Assembly: GCA_018053145.1 (NCBI GenBank)
Contig: JAGPMA010000008.1
Span: forward strand, 1-58,889
Reading direction: 5' to 3'
Source of the DNA: Oscillospiraceae bacterium
GTDB lineage: Bacteria; Bacillota; Clostridia; Oscillospirales; Oscillospiraceae
DNA length: 58,889 nt
Shown: in pieces, positions 25,302 through 34,327 of the stretch
How positions within the stretch are numbered: the stretch's first letter is position 1
Layout: every line of letters begins with the position of its first letter
Made by a program: the position numbers and the translations under genes
The notes under the pieces: model-generated
What the model was told of the DNA's origin: nothing
What the model saw: the letters and a program-made list of their open reading frames with translations, nothing else
The model's database searches: none

Positions 25302-26090
25302 ATGAAAACGGAAATTATTTATTTTTCTGCAACCGGCACAACGAAATCGCTTGTAACGGCAATCGCCCAGGGGTTAAACGGTGACGTGCATTTTACGGAT
25401 GTTACTTTGCCTGAGAGCCGAAAAAATGCTATTATGGTTGATAATGACTTAACTATTTTAGCAACACCAGTTTATGGAGAAAGAATTCCCCATTTTCTTT
25501 GTGAGTATTTTCAACAAATCAAAGGAAATCGTAATCCACTTGTTGCGGTCTCTGTTTATGGCAATATGGGCTTTGGAATCAGTCTTCAGCAGTTTAAAGA
25601 TTTCGCAGATAATAATAATTTTAGACTAATTGCAGCCGGGGCATTTATAGGTCAGCATACCTATGCATCCGAAGCAGCCCCAATAGCTTATGGTAGGCCG
25701 AACCAAGATGATTTACAGCAGGCTCGTATTTTCGGCGAGCGCATTCAAAATAAAATGGATGCCAGGAACTTTACGCCGATTATTCTTCCACGGAATGGAT
25801 TACCTAAGTTTATTACAGAATTCCCAGACTCAGGTACGCGTTTATTAATCCGACAACCCCGAGTGAAAAATGCTCTTTGCAATGCATGCGGTGCTTGTGC
25901 TCGAAAATGCCCAGTGGGAGCAATTAATCAAAATACTTTAGAGATTTGTGAGCAGAAATGCCTTCGTTGTTATGCTTGTGTAAAAGTTTGTCCCAATGCG
26001 GCCAGAACAGCAAAGTTCAGTTTACCTGTTTTTAGCTCTGTCTTTCGTCATATAGGTATAAAGAGAAAAGAAAATCGAACTTTTTTATGA
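25302..26090 (+). CDS. EFR1 family ferrodoxin (flavodoxin-like plus two 4Fe-4S clusters)
   Basis: The 262-residue protein begins with a flavodoxin-like FMN-binding half (IIYFSATGTTKSLV for the phosphate loop, TPVYGERIP and VAVSVYGNMGFG). It ends with two 4Fe-4S ferredoxin motifs: CNACGACARKCPVGAI and CLRCYACVKVCP. It is probably a soluble electron carrier or an electron-bifurcation helper in an anaerobe. It stands alone between tRNA-Leu and glnS, and its partner is unknown. Confidence 0.9.
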   Translation: MKTEIIYFSATGTTKSLVTAIAQGLNGDVHFTDVTLPESRKNAIMVDNDLTILATPVYGERIPHFLCEYFQQIKGNRNPLVAVSVYGNMGFGISLQQFKDFADNNNFRLIAAGAFIGQHTYASEAAPIAYGRPNQDDLQQARIFGERIQNKMDARNFTPIILPRNGLPKFITEFPDSGTRLLIRQPRVKNALCNACGACARKCPVGAINQNTLEICEQKCLRCYACVKVCPNAARTAKFSLPVFSSVFRHIGIKRKENRTFL

Positions 26091-26124
26091 GCGGAATTGC
26101 TTAACTTAGAATTAAAAACCGACC

Positions 26125-26174
26125 AAAAAGTTATAAGCGGCGCAGAATGCCATCTGCGCCGCTTATAACTTTTT
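26125..26174. terminator. Bidirectional terminator between the EFR1 gene and glnS
   Basis: A perfect 22-bp stem (26125-26146 with 26153-26174) is flanked by A and T runs. It overlaps the glnS stop codon by one base and serves both converging genes. Confidence 0.93.
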
Positions 26175-27835
26175 TATTTATTAAAGCTGTCCTTAAGCGC
26201 AACCGAACGGTTGAAAACGAGATGCTCGGGTGAGCTGTCGCGGTTGTCAACACAGAAATAACCCTTGCGCATAAACTGATAGGAATGAGGGAATGTCGCG
26301 TTCTTAAGGCATCTTTCAAGCTTACAGCCCTTGAGAATTTGTAAAGAATCGGGATTAAGACAGTCAAGAAAGTCCTTATCGCCGCCATCTGGATCCGCGT
26401 CAGAAAACAGGTTGTCGTAAACGCGGACCTCGGCGTCGACCGCTGAGTTAGCGTCGACCCAGTGAATAGTGCTTTTAATTTTTCGGCCATCCGCAGGATT
26501 TCCACCGCTGCTTTCGGGGTCGTATTCGGCAAGAACTTCAATGACATTGCCGTTTTCGTCCTTGACGCAGCCGGTGCATTTGGCTACATATGAGCCCTTT
26601 AAGCGAACCTCGTTTCCGGGATACAAGCGGGTGTATTTGGGGATTGGCTGCTCCATGAAGTCCTCAGCCTCGATAAAGAGATTGCGTGAAAAGATTACCT
26701 CACGCTCACCGTCGTCGGCGATATTAGGGTTGTTTTCAACCATAAAGGTTTCGCTTTTACCTTCGGGATAGTTTGTTATAGTGAGTTTTATCGGCTCAAG
26801 GACAGCCATGACTCGGGTTGCGATTTCGTTCAAATCCTCGCGTAGGCAGTGCTCAAGGAAGCTGAATTCAACAGTGCTGGGCATTTTAGCAACACCGATA
26901 CGCTCGCAGAAGCTCAGTATCGACTTCGGCGTGTAGCCACGGCGTCGAAGTCCGCAGACCGTAGGCATACGGGGGTCGTCCCAGCCGGAAACACGACCGT
27001 CCTCAACAAGCTTGCGAAGCTTGCGCTTGGACATGACCGTGTAGTTGATTCCCAGACGTGCAAATTCAAGCTGGCGGGGCTTTGAGGGAACGGAGACGTT
27101 TTCGATGACCCAGTTGTATAGCGGCCTATGATCCTCATATTCAAGCGAACAGAGAGAATGAGTTACACCCTCGATAGCGTCCTGAATTGGGTGAGCAAAA
27201 TCGTACATGGGGAAGATGCACCACTTTGTGCCCTGTCTGTGATGCTCAATGTAACGTATACGGTATAGCACCGGATCGCGCATGTTAAAGTTTCCGCTTG
27301 CAAGGTCAATTTTCGCGCGGAGCGTATATTTACCCTCGGGAAATTCACCGGCGCGCATACGTCGAAAAAGGTCGAGGCTTTCGTCAATGGGTCTTTCACG
27401 ATTAGGCGACTGTGCCGGAACGCCGACACCACCGCGATACTCTTTGAATTCTTCGGGCGTTAAGCCACAGACATATGCAAGGCCGTTTGTGATGAGCTCC
27501 TCGGCGTATTCATAGGTCTTTTCAAAGTAATCCGAGCCGTAAAAGAACCTGTCGCCCCAATCAAAGCCAAGCCAGTGAATGTCCTCTTGAATTGCGTCAA
27601 CAAACTCGGTGTCTTCCTTGGCAGGGTTGGTGTCGTCCATGCGCAGGTTGCAAACACCGCCGTATTTCTGCGCTGTTCCAAAGTCTATATATATAGCCTT
27701 TGCGTGACCTATGTGCAAATAGCCGTTCGGCTCAGGCGGGAAACGAGTATGAATTTTCATGCCCTCATAAGCGCCGCCTTGAGCTAAATCCTCGTCAATA
27801 AAATCGTGTATAAAGTTGCTCGTATTTTCGTTCAT
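26174..27835 (-). CDS. glnS: Glutamine-tRNA ligase
   Basis: The 553-residue class I synthetase charges tRNA-Gln directly. Visible landmarks are PPEPNGYLHIGHAKAI (HIGH motif), RMDDTNPAKE, and VMSKRKLRKLVE (KMSKS-equivalent), followed by the anticodon-binding beta-barrels. Most Bacillota make Gln-tRNA by the GatCAB route, and GlnRS in Clostridia is usually attributed to transfer from proteobacteria or eukaryotes. No T-box precedes it. It is divergent from the thioredoxin-reductase-like gene. Confidence 0.95.
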   Translation of the reverse strand: MNENTSNFIHDFIDEDLAQGGAYEGMKIHTRFPPEPNGYLHIGHAKAIYIDFGTAQKYGGVCNLRMDDTNPAKEDTEFVDAIQEDIHWLGFDWGDRFFYGSDYFEKTYEYAEELITNGLAYVCGLTPEEFKEYRGGVGVPAQSPNRERPIDESLDLFRRMRAGEFPEGKYTLRAKIDLASGNFNMRDPVLYRIRYIEHHRQGTKWCIFPMYDFAHPIQDAIEGVTHSLCSLEYEDHRPLYNWVIENVSVPSKPRQLEFARLGINYTVMSKRKLRKLVEDGRVSGWDDPRMPTVCGLRRRGYTPKSILSFCERIGVAKMPSTVEFSFLEHCLREDLNEIATRVMAVLEPIKLTITNYPEGKSETFMVENNPNIADDGEREVIFSRNLFIEAEDFMEQPIPKYTRLYPGNEVRLKGSYVAKCTGCVKDENGNVIEVLAEYDPESSGGNPADGRKIKSTIHWVDANSAVDAEVRVYDNLFSDADPDGGDKDFLDCLNPDSLQILKGCKLERCLKNATFPHSYQFMRKGYFCVDNRDSSPEHLVFNRSVALKDSFNK

Positions 27836-28009
27836 CCTAAAAAACCGTCCCTCTCGTTTCAGAACAAGAAACCATATGGTTCTATAATATTTACTATCAC
27901 TGTATTATAAGCGATATTTCTGGTAAAAACAACATTATTATGCTAAAATACGCGTATATGGACATTTGGACCACCTTGACGAGTAAGTTATACATTGGAG
28001 GAATTCGAC

Positions 28010-28819
28010 GTGACAGATATTATCATCATTGGCGGAGGTCCGGCAGGCGTTTCTGCCGCCCTTACAGCCAAGAATAGGGGCAAAAGCGTTAAAATAATTT
28101 CGAACAGTGCCGAGCAGAGCAATCTATGGAAATCAAAGTCGGTAGAGAATTACCCAGGCTGTCCAAACGCAAGCGGAGAGGATATTTTAAAGCTGTTTCG
28201 CAAGCAGCTTGATGATGCAGGCATAGAAATCATAACCGCGAGGGCGCTTAATGCCCTTTCAATGGGCAGGAGCTTTTCCGTGTCCTGCGGTCAGGAATAC
28301 TACGATTGCAAATCAATTATCCTCGCTGTCGGCATAACTCAGCAATCGACCTACCTTGGGGAAAACGAATTTCTCGGCAGGGGAGTGTCCTACTGCGCAA
28401 CTTGCGACGGAATGCTTTACAGAGGGAAAAATGTCGCGGTTATCGGGCTTAACGAGGAAGCCGCAAGCGAGGCCGATTTTTTGCGCTCAATCGGTTGCGG
28501 GGTCGAGTATTTTGACAAAAACAGAGCAAAAAAATATGAAATTCGCGGAAATGAAGCTGTTACAGAGTTAATTGCAGATGATACTGCCTATTCCGTAGAT
28601 GGTGTCTTTATCCTCCGCAGCACAATTGCGCCGAGCAGCTTTCTCTCCGGCCTTGAGCTGGAAAACGGACATATAGTTTCCGACGGAACGATGAGAACAA
28701 CTGTAAACGGAGTTTATGCCGCCGGTGACTGCATTGGCAGGCCCTATCAAATCGCCAGAGCTGTCGGGCAGGGGAACACAGCCGCGCTTTCAGCCTGCGA
28801 ATATCTTGACAAAATATAA
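28010..28819 (+). CDS. Thioredoxin-reductase-like FAD disulfide oxidoreductase, compact form
   Basis: I chose GTG 28010, with GGAGGA 8 bp upstream, giving 269 residues. FAD-binding GGGPAG is at residues 8-13, the redox-active CATC at 129-132, and the second FAD motif is GVYAAGDCIG. It is about 35-45 residues shorter than typical TrxB. The expected NADPH-binding GGGxSA is replaced by GLNEEA (146-151), and no HRRxxxRA follows. This resembles the ferredoxin-dependent flavin thioredoxin reductases of clostridia more than NADPH-dependent TrxB, but that assignment is inference. No thioredoxin gene is adjacent. Confidence 0.85.
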   Translation: MTDIIIIGGGPAGVSAALTAKNRGKSVKIISNSAEQSNLWKSKSVENYPGCPNASGEDILKLFRKQLDDAGIEIITARALNALSMGRSFSVSCGQEYYDCKSIILAVGITQQSTYLGENEFLGRGVSYCATCDGMLYRGKNVAVIGLNEEAASEADFLRSIGCGVEYFDKNRAKKYEIRGNEAVTELIADDTAYSVDGVFILRSTIAPSSFLSGLELENGHIVSDGTMRTTVNGVYAAGDCIGRPYQIARAVGQGNTAALSACEYLDKI

Positions 28820-28834
28820 GCTATAACGTATAAT
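28806..28834 (+). promoter_or_regulatory. Consensus promoter of the valS T-box transcript
   Basis: A perfect TTGACA (28806-28811) and TATAAT (28829-28834) are 17 bp apart. The -35 lies within the last codons of the upstream oxidoreductase gene. Confidence 0.85.
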
Positions 28835-28839
28835 TGCGC

Positions 28840-29064
28840 AATAGTTAAAGGCATTGATGGGAAAGTGCAATTGTTCTGTACGGCAAAGAGAGAAAGCGTT
28901 TGGTGAGAGCTTTCGCGTGCAATGATTGCTGGTCGTCCTTAAGCCAACCGAAGGAAATGTCGGTTCGTGTGCTCGCGTTAAGAGCATAGAGTGCGTCGTT
29001 TTCACGGCGAATTCAGGTGGTACCGCGTTTATTTCGCCCTGAGCATATGCTCAGGGCGTTTTTG
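28840..29064 (+). promoter_or_regulatory. T-box riboswitch (probable Val specifier) upstream of valS
   Basis: The leader has the stem I distal elements AGAGAG and GGTGAGAG. The T-box antiterminator sequence AGGTGGTACCGCG lies at 29015-29027, and a terminator follows (CGCCCTGAGCAT with ATGCTCAGGGCG, 29035-29058, then T). In the specifier region, GTCGTC at 28932-28937 offers a Val codon (GTC) twice. Uncharged tRNA-Val would stabilise the antiterminator and switch on valS. Confidence 0.92.
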
Positions 29065-29116
29065 ATTTTTCTGTCTATGATAGTTTTGTATGGCAGAGTG
29101 ATAGGAGGTCATTATT

Positions 29117-31741
29117 ATGACAAAAGAGCTTTCAAAGGTCTATGAGCCCAAAGAAGTGGAAAAGCGAATCTATGATATGTGGGAAAAGGGCGGTGCCTTC
29201 AAGGGCGTCCGCGACCCCGAAAAAAAGCCGTTTACAATAGTTATGCCGCCCCCCAATGTAACAGGGCAGCTGCATATGGGCCACGCGATGGACGCAACAC
29301 TGCAGGATATTCTTACCCGCTATAAGCGGATGAAGGGCTTTGCAGCGCTGTGGGTTCCGGGAACTGACCACGCCGGTATTGCAACCCAGATTAAGGTTGA
29401 AGAAGCTCTCCGCAAGGAAGGGCTTTCACGCCACGACTTAGGACGTGATAAGTTCCTTGAACGCGTGTGGGACTGGAAAAACAAATATGGTGACCGAATT
29501 GTTGACCAGCAGAAGCAGCTTGGCGCTTCCTGTGATTGGGAGAGGTCAAGATTTACAATGGACGAGGGCTGCTCAAAAGCAGTCCGCGAAGTGTTCGTTT
29601 CCCTCTATGAAAAGGATCTCATCTACAAGGGCAGCCGCATAATCAACTGGTGCCCTCACTGTACCACCGCACTTTCTGATGCCGAGGTCGAATATAAGGA
29701 TAAGCCGGGTTTTCTCTGGCATTTGCGCTATCCGCTTACTGACGGCAGCGGCTTTGTAATCGTTGCCACAACACGACCCGAAACCATGCTTGGCGACACG
29801 GGCGTTGCAGTTAATCCAAACGACGAGCGCTACAAGAGCATTGTCGGTAAGACCTGCATGCTGCCGCTTATGAACAGGGAAATCCCCATTGTTGCGGACG
29901 ATTACTGCGACATGGAATTCGGCACCGGCTGTGTTAAAATGACCCCTGCGCACGACCCCAACGACTTTGAGGTCGGGTTGCGCCACAATTTGGAGGTCAT
30001 CCGTGTTTTGGATGACAACGGCAAGATAAACGAGCTTGGCGGTAAATATCAGGGACTCGACCGCTACGAAGCGAGAAAAGTCATAGTGGCTGAGCTTGAG
30101 GAGCTGGGCTTAGTCGAAAAAATCGAGGAGCATCAGCATAATGTCGGCACCTGCTATCGCTGCGGAACGGACGTTGAGCCCATAATCTCCGCCCAGTGGT
30201 TTGTTAAGATGCAGCCGCTTGCACAGGAAGCAATTCGCGTTGTAGAGGACGGAGAAACCAAGTTCGTTCCCGAACGCTTCAGCAAAATCTATACTAATTG
30301 GATGGAAAATGTCCACGACTGGTGCATTTCCCGTCAGCTATGGTGGGGCCATCAGATTCCCGCGTGGTACTGTGCGGACTGCGGCCACATGACAGTTTCG
30401 CGCGAGGACGCAACTGAATGTGAACACTGCCACAGAAAAAACATTACTCGCGACGAGGACGTTTTGGACACTTGGTTTTCCTCTGCGCTTTGGCCCTTCA
30501 GCACACTCGGATGGCCTGATAAAACAGCTGATTTAGAATATTTCTATCCGACAGACGTTCTTGTAACGGGCTATGACATTATCTTTTTCTGGGTTGCGAG
30601 AATGATATTTTCCGGTTGTGAGCACACGAAGAAAGCACCCTTCCACACAGTATTGATACACGGCTTAGTTCGTGACGACAAGGGACGGAAAATGTCAAAA
30701 TCACTCGGAAACGGAATTGACCCGCTTGATATCATCGACCAGTATGGCTGCGACGCTTTGCGTTTCAATCTTGTCACGGGCAACAGCCCCGGAAACGATA
30801 TGCGCTTTTACACTGAGCGCTGCGAATCAATGCGTAACTTCGCAAACAAAATTTGGAATGCAAGCCGCTTCGTGATGATGAACCTCACCATCGACAAATG
30901 TGAGCTGCCCGATAAGCTTGAAACCGAAGACAAGTGGATTCTTTCAAAGCTTAACAGCGTAATTCAAGAAATTAACGATAATATGGATAGCTACGAGCTT
31001 GGCATTGCAGCTCAAAAGGTTTCGGACTTCATTTGGGACAGCTATTGCGACTGGTATATTGAGCTTACAAAGCCGCGTCTTAACGGCGAGGATGAGGAAA
31101 GCAAGCTTAACGCTCAAAAGGTGTTGCTCTATGTGCTTATCGAGATGATGAAGCTTCTGCATCCCTTCATGCCGTTTATAACAGAGGAAATCTGGCAGGC
31201 AATTCCGCACGAGGGAGACATGCTGATTCTTGAGAGCTTCCCCAAGTTTAACGATGCGCTTAGCTTCCCGAAGGACGAGCAGGACTTTGAAATATTGATG
31301 GACGCCATCAAGGCAATACGTTCTCGAAGAGCGGAGATGAACGTGCCGCCATCCCGCAAGGCGCACCTTATAATTGTCACTGAAAAGGGCGAAATCTTTG
31401 AAAACGGCAGAGCCTTCCTAATGAAGCTTGCCTATGCCGGAGAGATTACCGTAATGACTGATGCACCAAATGACGTTGAAGGCATGGTTTCCGTTGTGAC
31501 GGGTGAAGCAAAGATGTTCATGCCGATGGCGGATTTGGTAGACCTTGCAAAAGAGCGAGAAAGAATCGAAAAAGAGCTTGAAAAAGCGAAAAAGGAATAT
31601 GACGGACAAATGGCAAAGCTCTCAAACGAAAGCTTCCTTGCCAAAGCACCTGAAAAGGTAATAGAAGCCGAAAAAGACCGTGCAAACAAAGCAAAGGCGC
31701 TAATGGACAATTTAACAGATAGCCTCAATAAGCTTCGTTAA
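29117..31741 (+). CDS. valS: Valine-tRNA ligase
   Basis: The 874-residue class I synthetase has [16 protein letters not shown] (HIGH motif variant), an editing CP1 insertion ([17 protein letters not shown]), [17 protein letters not shown] and [12 protein letters not shown]. It ends in the ValRS-specific C-terminal coiled coil ([19 protein letters not shown]). The ATG has AGGAGGT 8 bp upstream. It is induced through the preceding T-box and terminated by a wobble-containing hairpin (31793-31826). Confidence 0.97.
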   Translation: MTKELSKVYEPKEVEKRIYDMWEKGGAFKGVRDPEKKPFTIVMPPPNVTGQLHMGHAMDATLQDILTRYKRMKGFAALWVPGTDHAGIATQIKVEEALRKEGLSRHDLGRDKFLERVWDWKNKYGDRIVDQQKQLGASCDWERSRFTMDEGCSKAVREVFVSLYEKDLIYKGSRIINWCPHCTTALSDAEVEYKDKPGFLWHLRYPLTDGSGFVIVATTRPETMLGDTGVAVNPNDERYKSIVGKTCMLPLMNREIPIVADDYCDMEFGTGCVKMTPAHDPNDFEVGLRHNLEVIRVLDDNGKINELGGKYQGLDRYEARKVIVAELEELGLVEKIEEHQHNVGTCYRCGTDVEPIISAQWFVKMQPLAQEAIRVVEDGETKFVPERFSKIYTNWMENVHDWCISRQLWWGHQIPAWYCADCGHMTVSREDATECEHCHRKNITRDEDVLDTWFSSALWPFSTLGWPDKTADLEYFYPTDVLVTGYDIIFFWVARMIFSGCEHTKKAPFHTVLIHGLVRDDKGRKMSKSLGNGIDPLDIIDQYGCDALRFNLVTGNSPGNDMRFYTERCESMRNFANKIWNASRFVMMNLTIDKCELPDKLETEDKWILSKLNSVIQEINDNMDSYELGIAAQKVSDFIWDSYCDWYIELTKPRLNGEDEESKLNAQKVLLYVLIEMMKLLHPFMPFITEEIWQAIPHEGDMLILESFPKFNDALSFPKDEQDFEILMDAIKAIRSRRAEMNVPPSRKAHLIIVTEKGEIFENGRAFLMKLAYAGEITVMTDAPNDVEGMVSVVTGEAKMFMPMADLVDLAKERERIEKELEKAKKEYDGQMAKLSNESFLAKAPEKVIEAEKDRANKAKALMDNLTDSLNKLR

Positions 31742-31792
31742 ATTTCGCATTAAGTACCTGCTTCGACAGGAAATTGAACAAGCATCTTTTAA

Positions 31793-31826
31793 AATAGCGC
31801 TGTGGGCATATGCTCATAGCGTTATT
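31793..31826 (+). terminator. Probable terminator of valS
   Basis: AATAGCGCTGTGGGCAT and ATGCTCATAGCGTTATT can pair, with a few G-U wobbles, and six T follow. Readthrough into spoIIAA is possible. Confidence 0.65.
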
Positions 31827-31859
31827 ACTTTTTTATGCAAAAAGGGCGGAGGACAAAAG

Positions 31860-32177
31860 ATGAAAATATACACAAGCGAGAGCAACGGCACACTCAAGCT
31901 CATTTTATCAGGTGAGCTCGACCACCACTGTGCAAAAACCTCAATGAAAACAATTGAAAACTTAATTGATGAGCATATGCCGCGCGACTGCATCATTGAT
32001 TTATCAGAGCTTAGCTTCATGGACAGCTCCGGCATCGCGGTGATTCTCCGCGTGAACAAGCAAATGAAAAATATGAGCGGTAGAGCGTGGGTTGAAAATC
32101 CTTACGGACAACCACTTCGGGTGCTGGATGCCGCAGGAATAGACCGTGTTGTAAAAGTATTCGTAAAGACGAGATGA
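31860..32177 (+). CDS. spoIIAA: Anti-sigma F factor antagonist SpoIIAA (STAS domain)
   Basis: The 105-residue STAS protein holds the phosphorylation site in LSFMDSSGIAVILR (Ser in the DSSG motif). In its dephosphorylated state it binds SpoIIAB and frees sigma F in the forespore. It opens the three-gene spoIIA operon (AA-AB-sigF), with GGAGG upstream of ATG. Confidence 0.94.
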   Translation: MKIYTSESNGTLKLILSGELDHHCAKTSMKTIENLIDEHMPRDCIIDLSELSFMDSSGIAVILRVNKQMKNMSGRAWVENPYGQPLRVLDAAGIDRVVKVFVKTR

Positions 32178-32190
32178 AAGGAAATACGTG

Positions 32191-32622
32191 ATGAAAAACG
32201 GCGATTACATAAAAATGGAGTTTCAAAGCAGAAGCGTTAACGAAAGCTTTGCAAGGGCGACAGTTGCCTGCTTTGCCGCACGCCTTGACCCAACCTTGGA
32301 GGAGCTTGCGGATATTAAGACAGCGGTGAGCGAAGCTGTTACCAACTGTATAGTTCATGCTTATCCGGGTGTGCTGGGAACAATTTGGATTCGCGCCAGA
32401 ATCGCTGACGAGGGAACAATCGAAATTGTTATCCGTGACAGCGGGGTTGGTATTCCTGATGTAAACAAAGCAAGAGAGCCGATGTTCTCAACAGGGGGAG
32501 ATGACCGAAGCGGCATGGGCTTCACAATCATGGAAAGCTTCATGGATAAGGTTAGGGTTCATTCTGTCGAGGGAAAGGGAACAACTGTTACTATGTCGCG
32601 GCGAATAGTCCGCAGGACTTAA
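32191..32622 (+). CDS. spoIIAB: Anti-sigma F factor SpoIIAB (serine kinase)
   Basis: The 143-residue GHKL protein has the N-box SEAVTNCIVHAY, the G1 box IRDSGVGIPD and a G2-like GGDDRSGMGF. It binds and inhibits sigma F and phosphorylates SpoIIAA. ATG 32191 is preferred to the in-frame GTG one codon earlier. It lies 13 bp after spoIIAA and 4 bp before sigF. Confidence 0.95.
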   Translation: MKNGDYIKMEFQSRSVNESFARATVACFAARLDPTLEELADIKTAVSEAVTNCIVHAYPGVLGTIWIRARIADEGTIEIVIRDSGVGIPDVNKAREPMFSTGGDDRSGMGFTIMESFMDKVRVHSVEGKGTTVTMSRRIVRRT

Positions 32623-32626
32623 TGCT

Positions 32627-33334
32627 ATGACAGATGAAATGACGCAGGCTCTCAGGCAAGCTAAAAATGGAGATAAAACGGCGTCGGAGCAGCTGATTGA
32701 AGAGAATTCGGGGCTAATTTGGAGCATAGCAAGAAGGTTTTTTGGACGGGGTGTGGAAGCAGACGATTTATATCAGCTTGGCTGCGTCGGATTCCTAAAA
32801 GCTATTCAAGGCTATGACGAGGAATACGGAACGCAGTTTTCAACTTATGCCGTTCCCAAAATTTCCGGGGAAATTCGAAGGTTTCTGCGCGATGACGGAG
32901 CCGTTAAGGTCAGCAGAGGAATTAAAGAACGGGCACATATAATAAAAAACGCCAGATGCTCACTTGAGCAAAAGCTTGGCCGAGAGCCGACACTTTCCGA
33001 AATATCGGAACAAACGGGACTTGAAGCGGCGGAGATAGCAAGTGCGGAAACAGCGGTCGGCCCCACAGAATCCCTTCAGCGCGAAACAGGGGACGAGGGC
33101 TTCACACTCGAGCAGATTTTGGGCGATTTCGGTCAAGAGGAACGCCTTGTCGAAAGGGTCGCGCTGAGAGAAACGATTGACCGCCTGCCCGAACGTGAGA
33201 GAAGCGTTATATCGCTGAGGTTCTATCACAGTCTAACACAGGACAGCACCGCTCGCGTAATGGGTGTTTCGCAGGTGCAGGTTTCAAGACTTGAAAAAAG
33301 AGCATTTGAACGGCTGCGTGAAATGCTGTTATAG
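32627..33334 (+). CDS. sigF: RNA polymerase sporulation sigma factor SigF
   Basis: The 235-residue sigma-70 factor has region 2 (FFGRGVEADDLYQLGCVGFLKAI, then FSTYAVPKISGEIRRF). Region 3 contains QKLGREPTLSEISE, and region 4 has a helix-turn-helix at VMGVSQVQVSRLEKR. Together with spoIIAA and spoIIAB it confirms the spoIIA operon, which governs forespore-specific transcription. Confidence 0.95.
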   Translation: MTDEMTQALRQAKNGDKTASEQLIEENSGLIWSIARRFFGRGVEADDLYQLGCVGFLKAIQGYDEEYGTQFSTYAVPKISGEIRRFLRDDGAVKVSRGIKERAHIIKNARCSLEQKLGREPTLSEISEQTGLEAAEIASAETAVGPTESLQRETGDEGFTLEQILGDFGQEERLVERVALRETIDRLPERERSVISLRFYHSLTQDSTARVMGVSQVQVSRLEKRAFERLREMLL

Positions 33335-33352
33335 GGCAAAAGCGTAATATTA

Positions 33353-33392
33353 AAAAGACATCGGAAAAGAAAGAGCTTCTCCGATGTCTTTT
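33353..33392. terminator. Terminator between sigF and the ion-channel gene
   Basis: AAAAGACATCGGA pairs with TCCGATGTCTTTT (33353-33365, 33380-33392). It sits between convergent genes and has A/T tracts on both sides. Confidence 0.9.
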
Positions 33393-33396
33393 GGTT

Positions 33397-34119
33397 TTAT
33401 GAATCCTTTTCTTCTATTTTCAATTCCTCAATATAACCCGCTGTTAGGATTGCCGCCGGCAAAGCCACAATAACAATTCCCAATATTGATGATATCATGG
33501 TGACCGCTTTCCCGATGTTGGTAACAAGAATGATTCCGCTATGCCCCAAAGCCGTTAAGGACATAGTTGCACAATATGCCGCGTCAAAAAAAGTATCAAA
33601 AGAATTTGGCTCGGCATTGAAGAGAACAAGGGCGGAAGCCAATATGTATAGTATCGCGAGAACGATGACGCAAGTAAGGGCCTGTTTTTGCTTTTTGAAA
33701 ATGTTTTCAAGCATTCTTACATATTTTGAATGCTGCAGGAACTCAAGAGCTTTGATTACTCTTGCAAATTTAAGAAGCTTCAAGAGCTTAAGCAGCTTGA
33801 AACTATAGCTTAAGGGTGTGACAGTTGGCAATATGGCGAGCATATCGACTATTGCCATTGGAGTAAATGGATAAATTAGAAAAGATGAAGGTTTGTTTTT
33901 TTTGAATTTTATATCCGCAGTAATTAAACGCAGTGCGTAATCGATAATAAAAAATGAAACCGTAATGTAGTCAATCAGTTTTAAGGTGCTGGTGCTCTCT
34001 TTGAATGCAAGAGGAATAAGGCTTGCAACGATAGTTAATATCATAAACACATCGTATGCCTTGCTCCATGAATCGTTTTCATATGCCTCATCAATAATCT
34101 CATAAATTCTTTTTCGCAT
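33397..34119 (-). CDS. Voltage-gated-like ion channel (six-helix, atypical filter)
   Basis: I chose ATG 34117-34119, which has AGGAGG upstream, giving 240 residues. Six membrane helices are predicted. The S4-like segment has Lys at every third position (FKLLKLLKLLKFARVIK, about 107-123). The pore loop reads SLTALGHSG (187-195) where a potassium channel has TxGYGD, so the ion specificity is uncertain. A C-terminal helix ends in a charged tail. It is monocistronic and faces away from pcrA. Confidence 0.8.
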   Translation of the reverse strand: MRKRIYEIIDEAYENDSWSKAYDVFMILTIVASLIPLAFKESTSTLKLIDYITVSFFIIDYALRLITADIKFKKNKPSSFLIYPFTPMAIVDMLAILPTVTPLSYSFKLLKLLKLLKFARVIKALEFLQHSKYVRMLENIFKKQKQALTCVIVLAILYILASALVLFNAEPNSFDTFFDAAYCATMSLTALGHSGIILVTNIGKAVTMISSILGIVIVALPAAILTAGYIEELKIEEKDS

Positions 34120-34327
34120 ATCTGCCTCCTTTTTGGCGTTTAGACCCGATATCGTCACGAGCTCATATAGTAATTCTATATTAATACCGCTAATATTGCA
34201 AACATTCAATTTTGTTATCTAAGCAAAGGCACTTTTATCCCCAAGAAAACTATAACAAAATCAACTTGTATATGCTTTCCCACTAAGGTATAATGAAAAA
34301 ATATAAAATAAGCTGACAGGTGAACCG

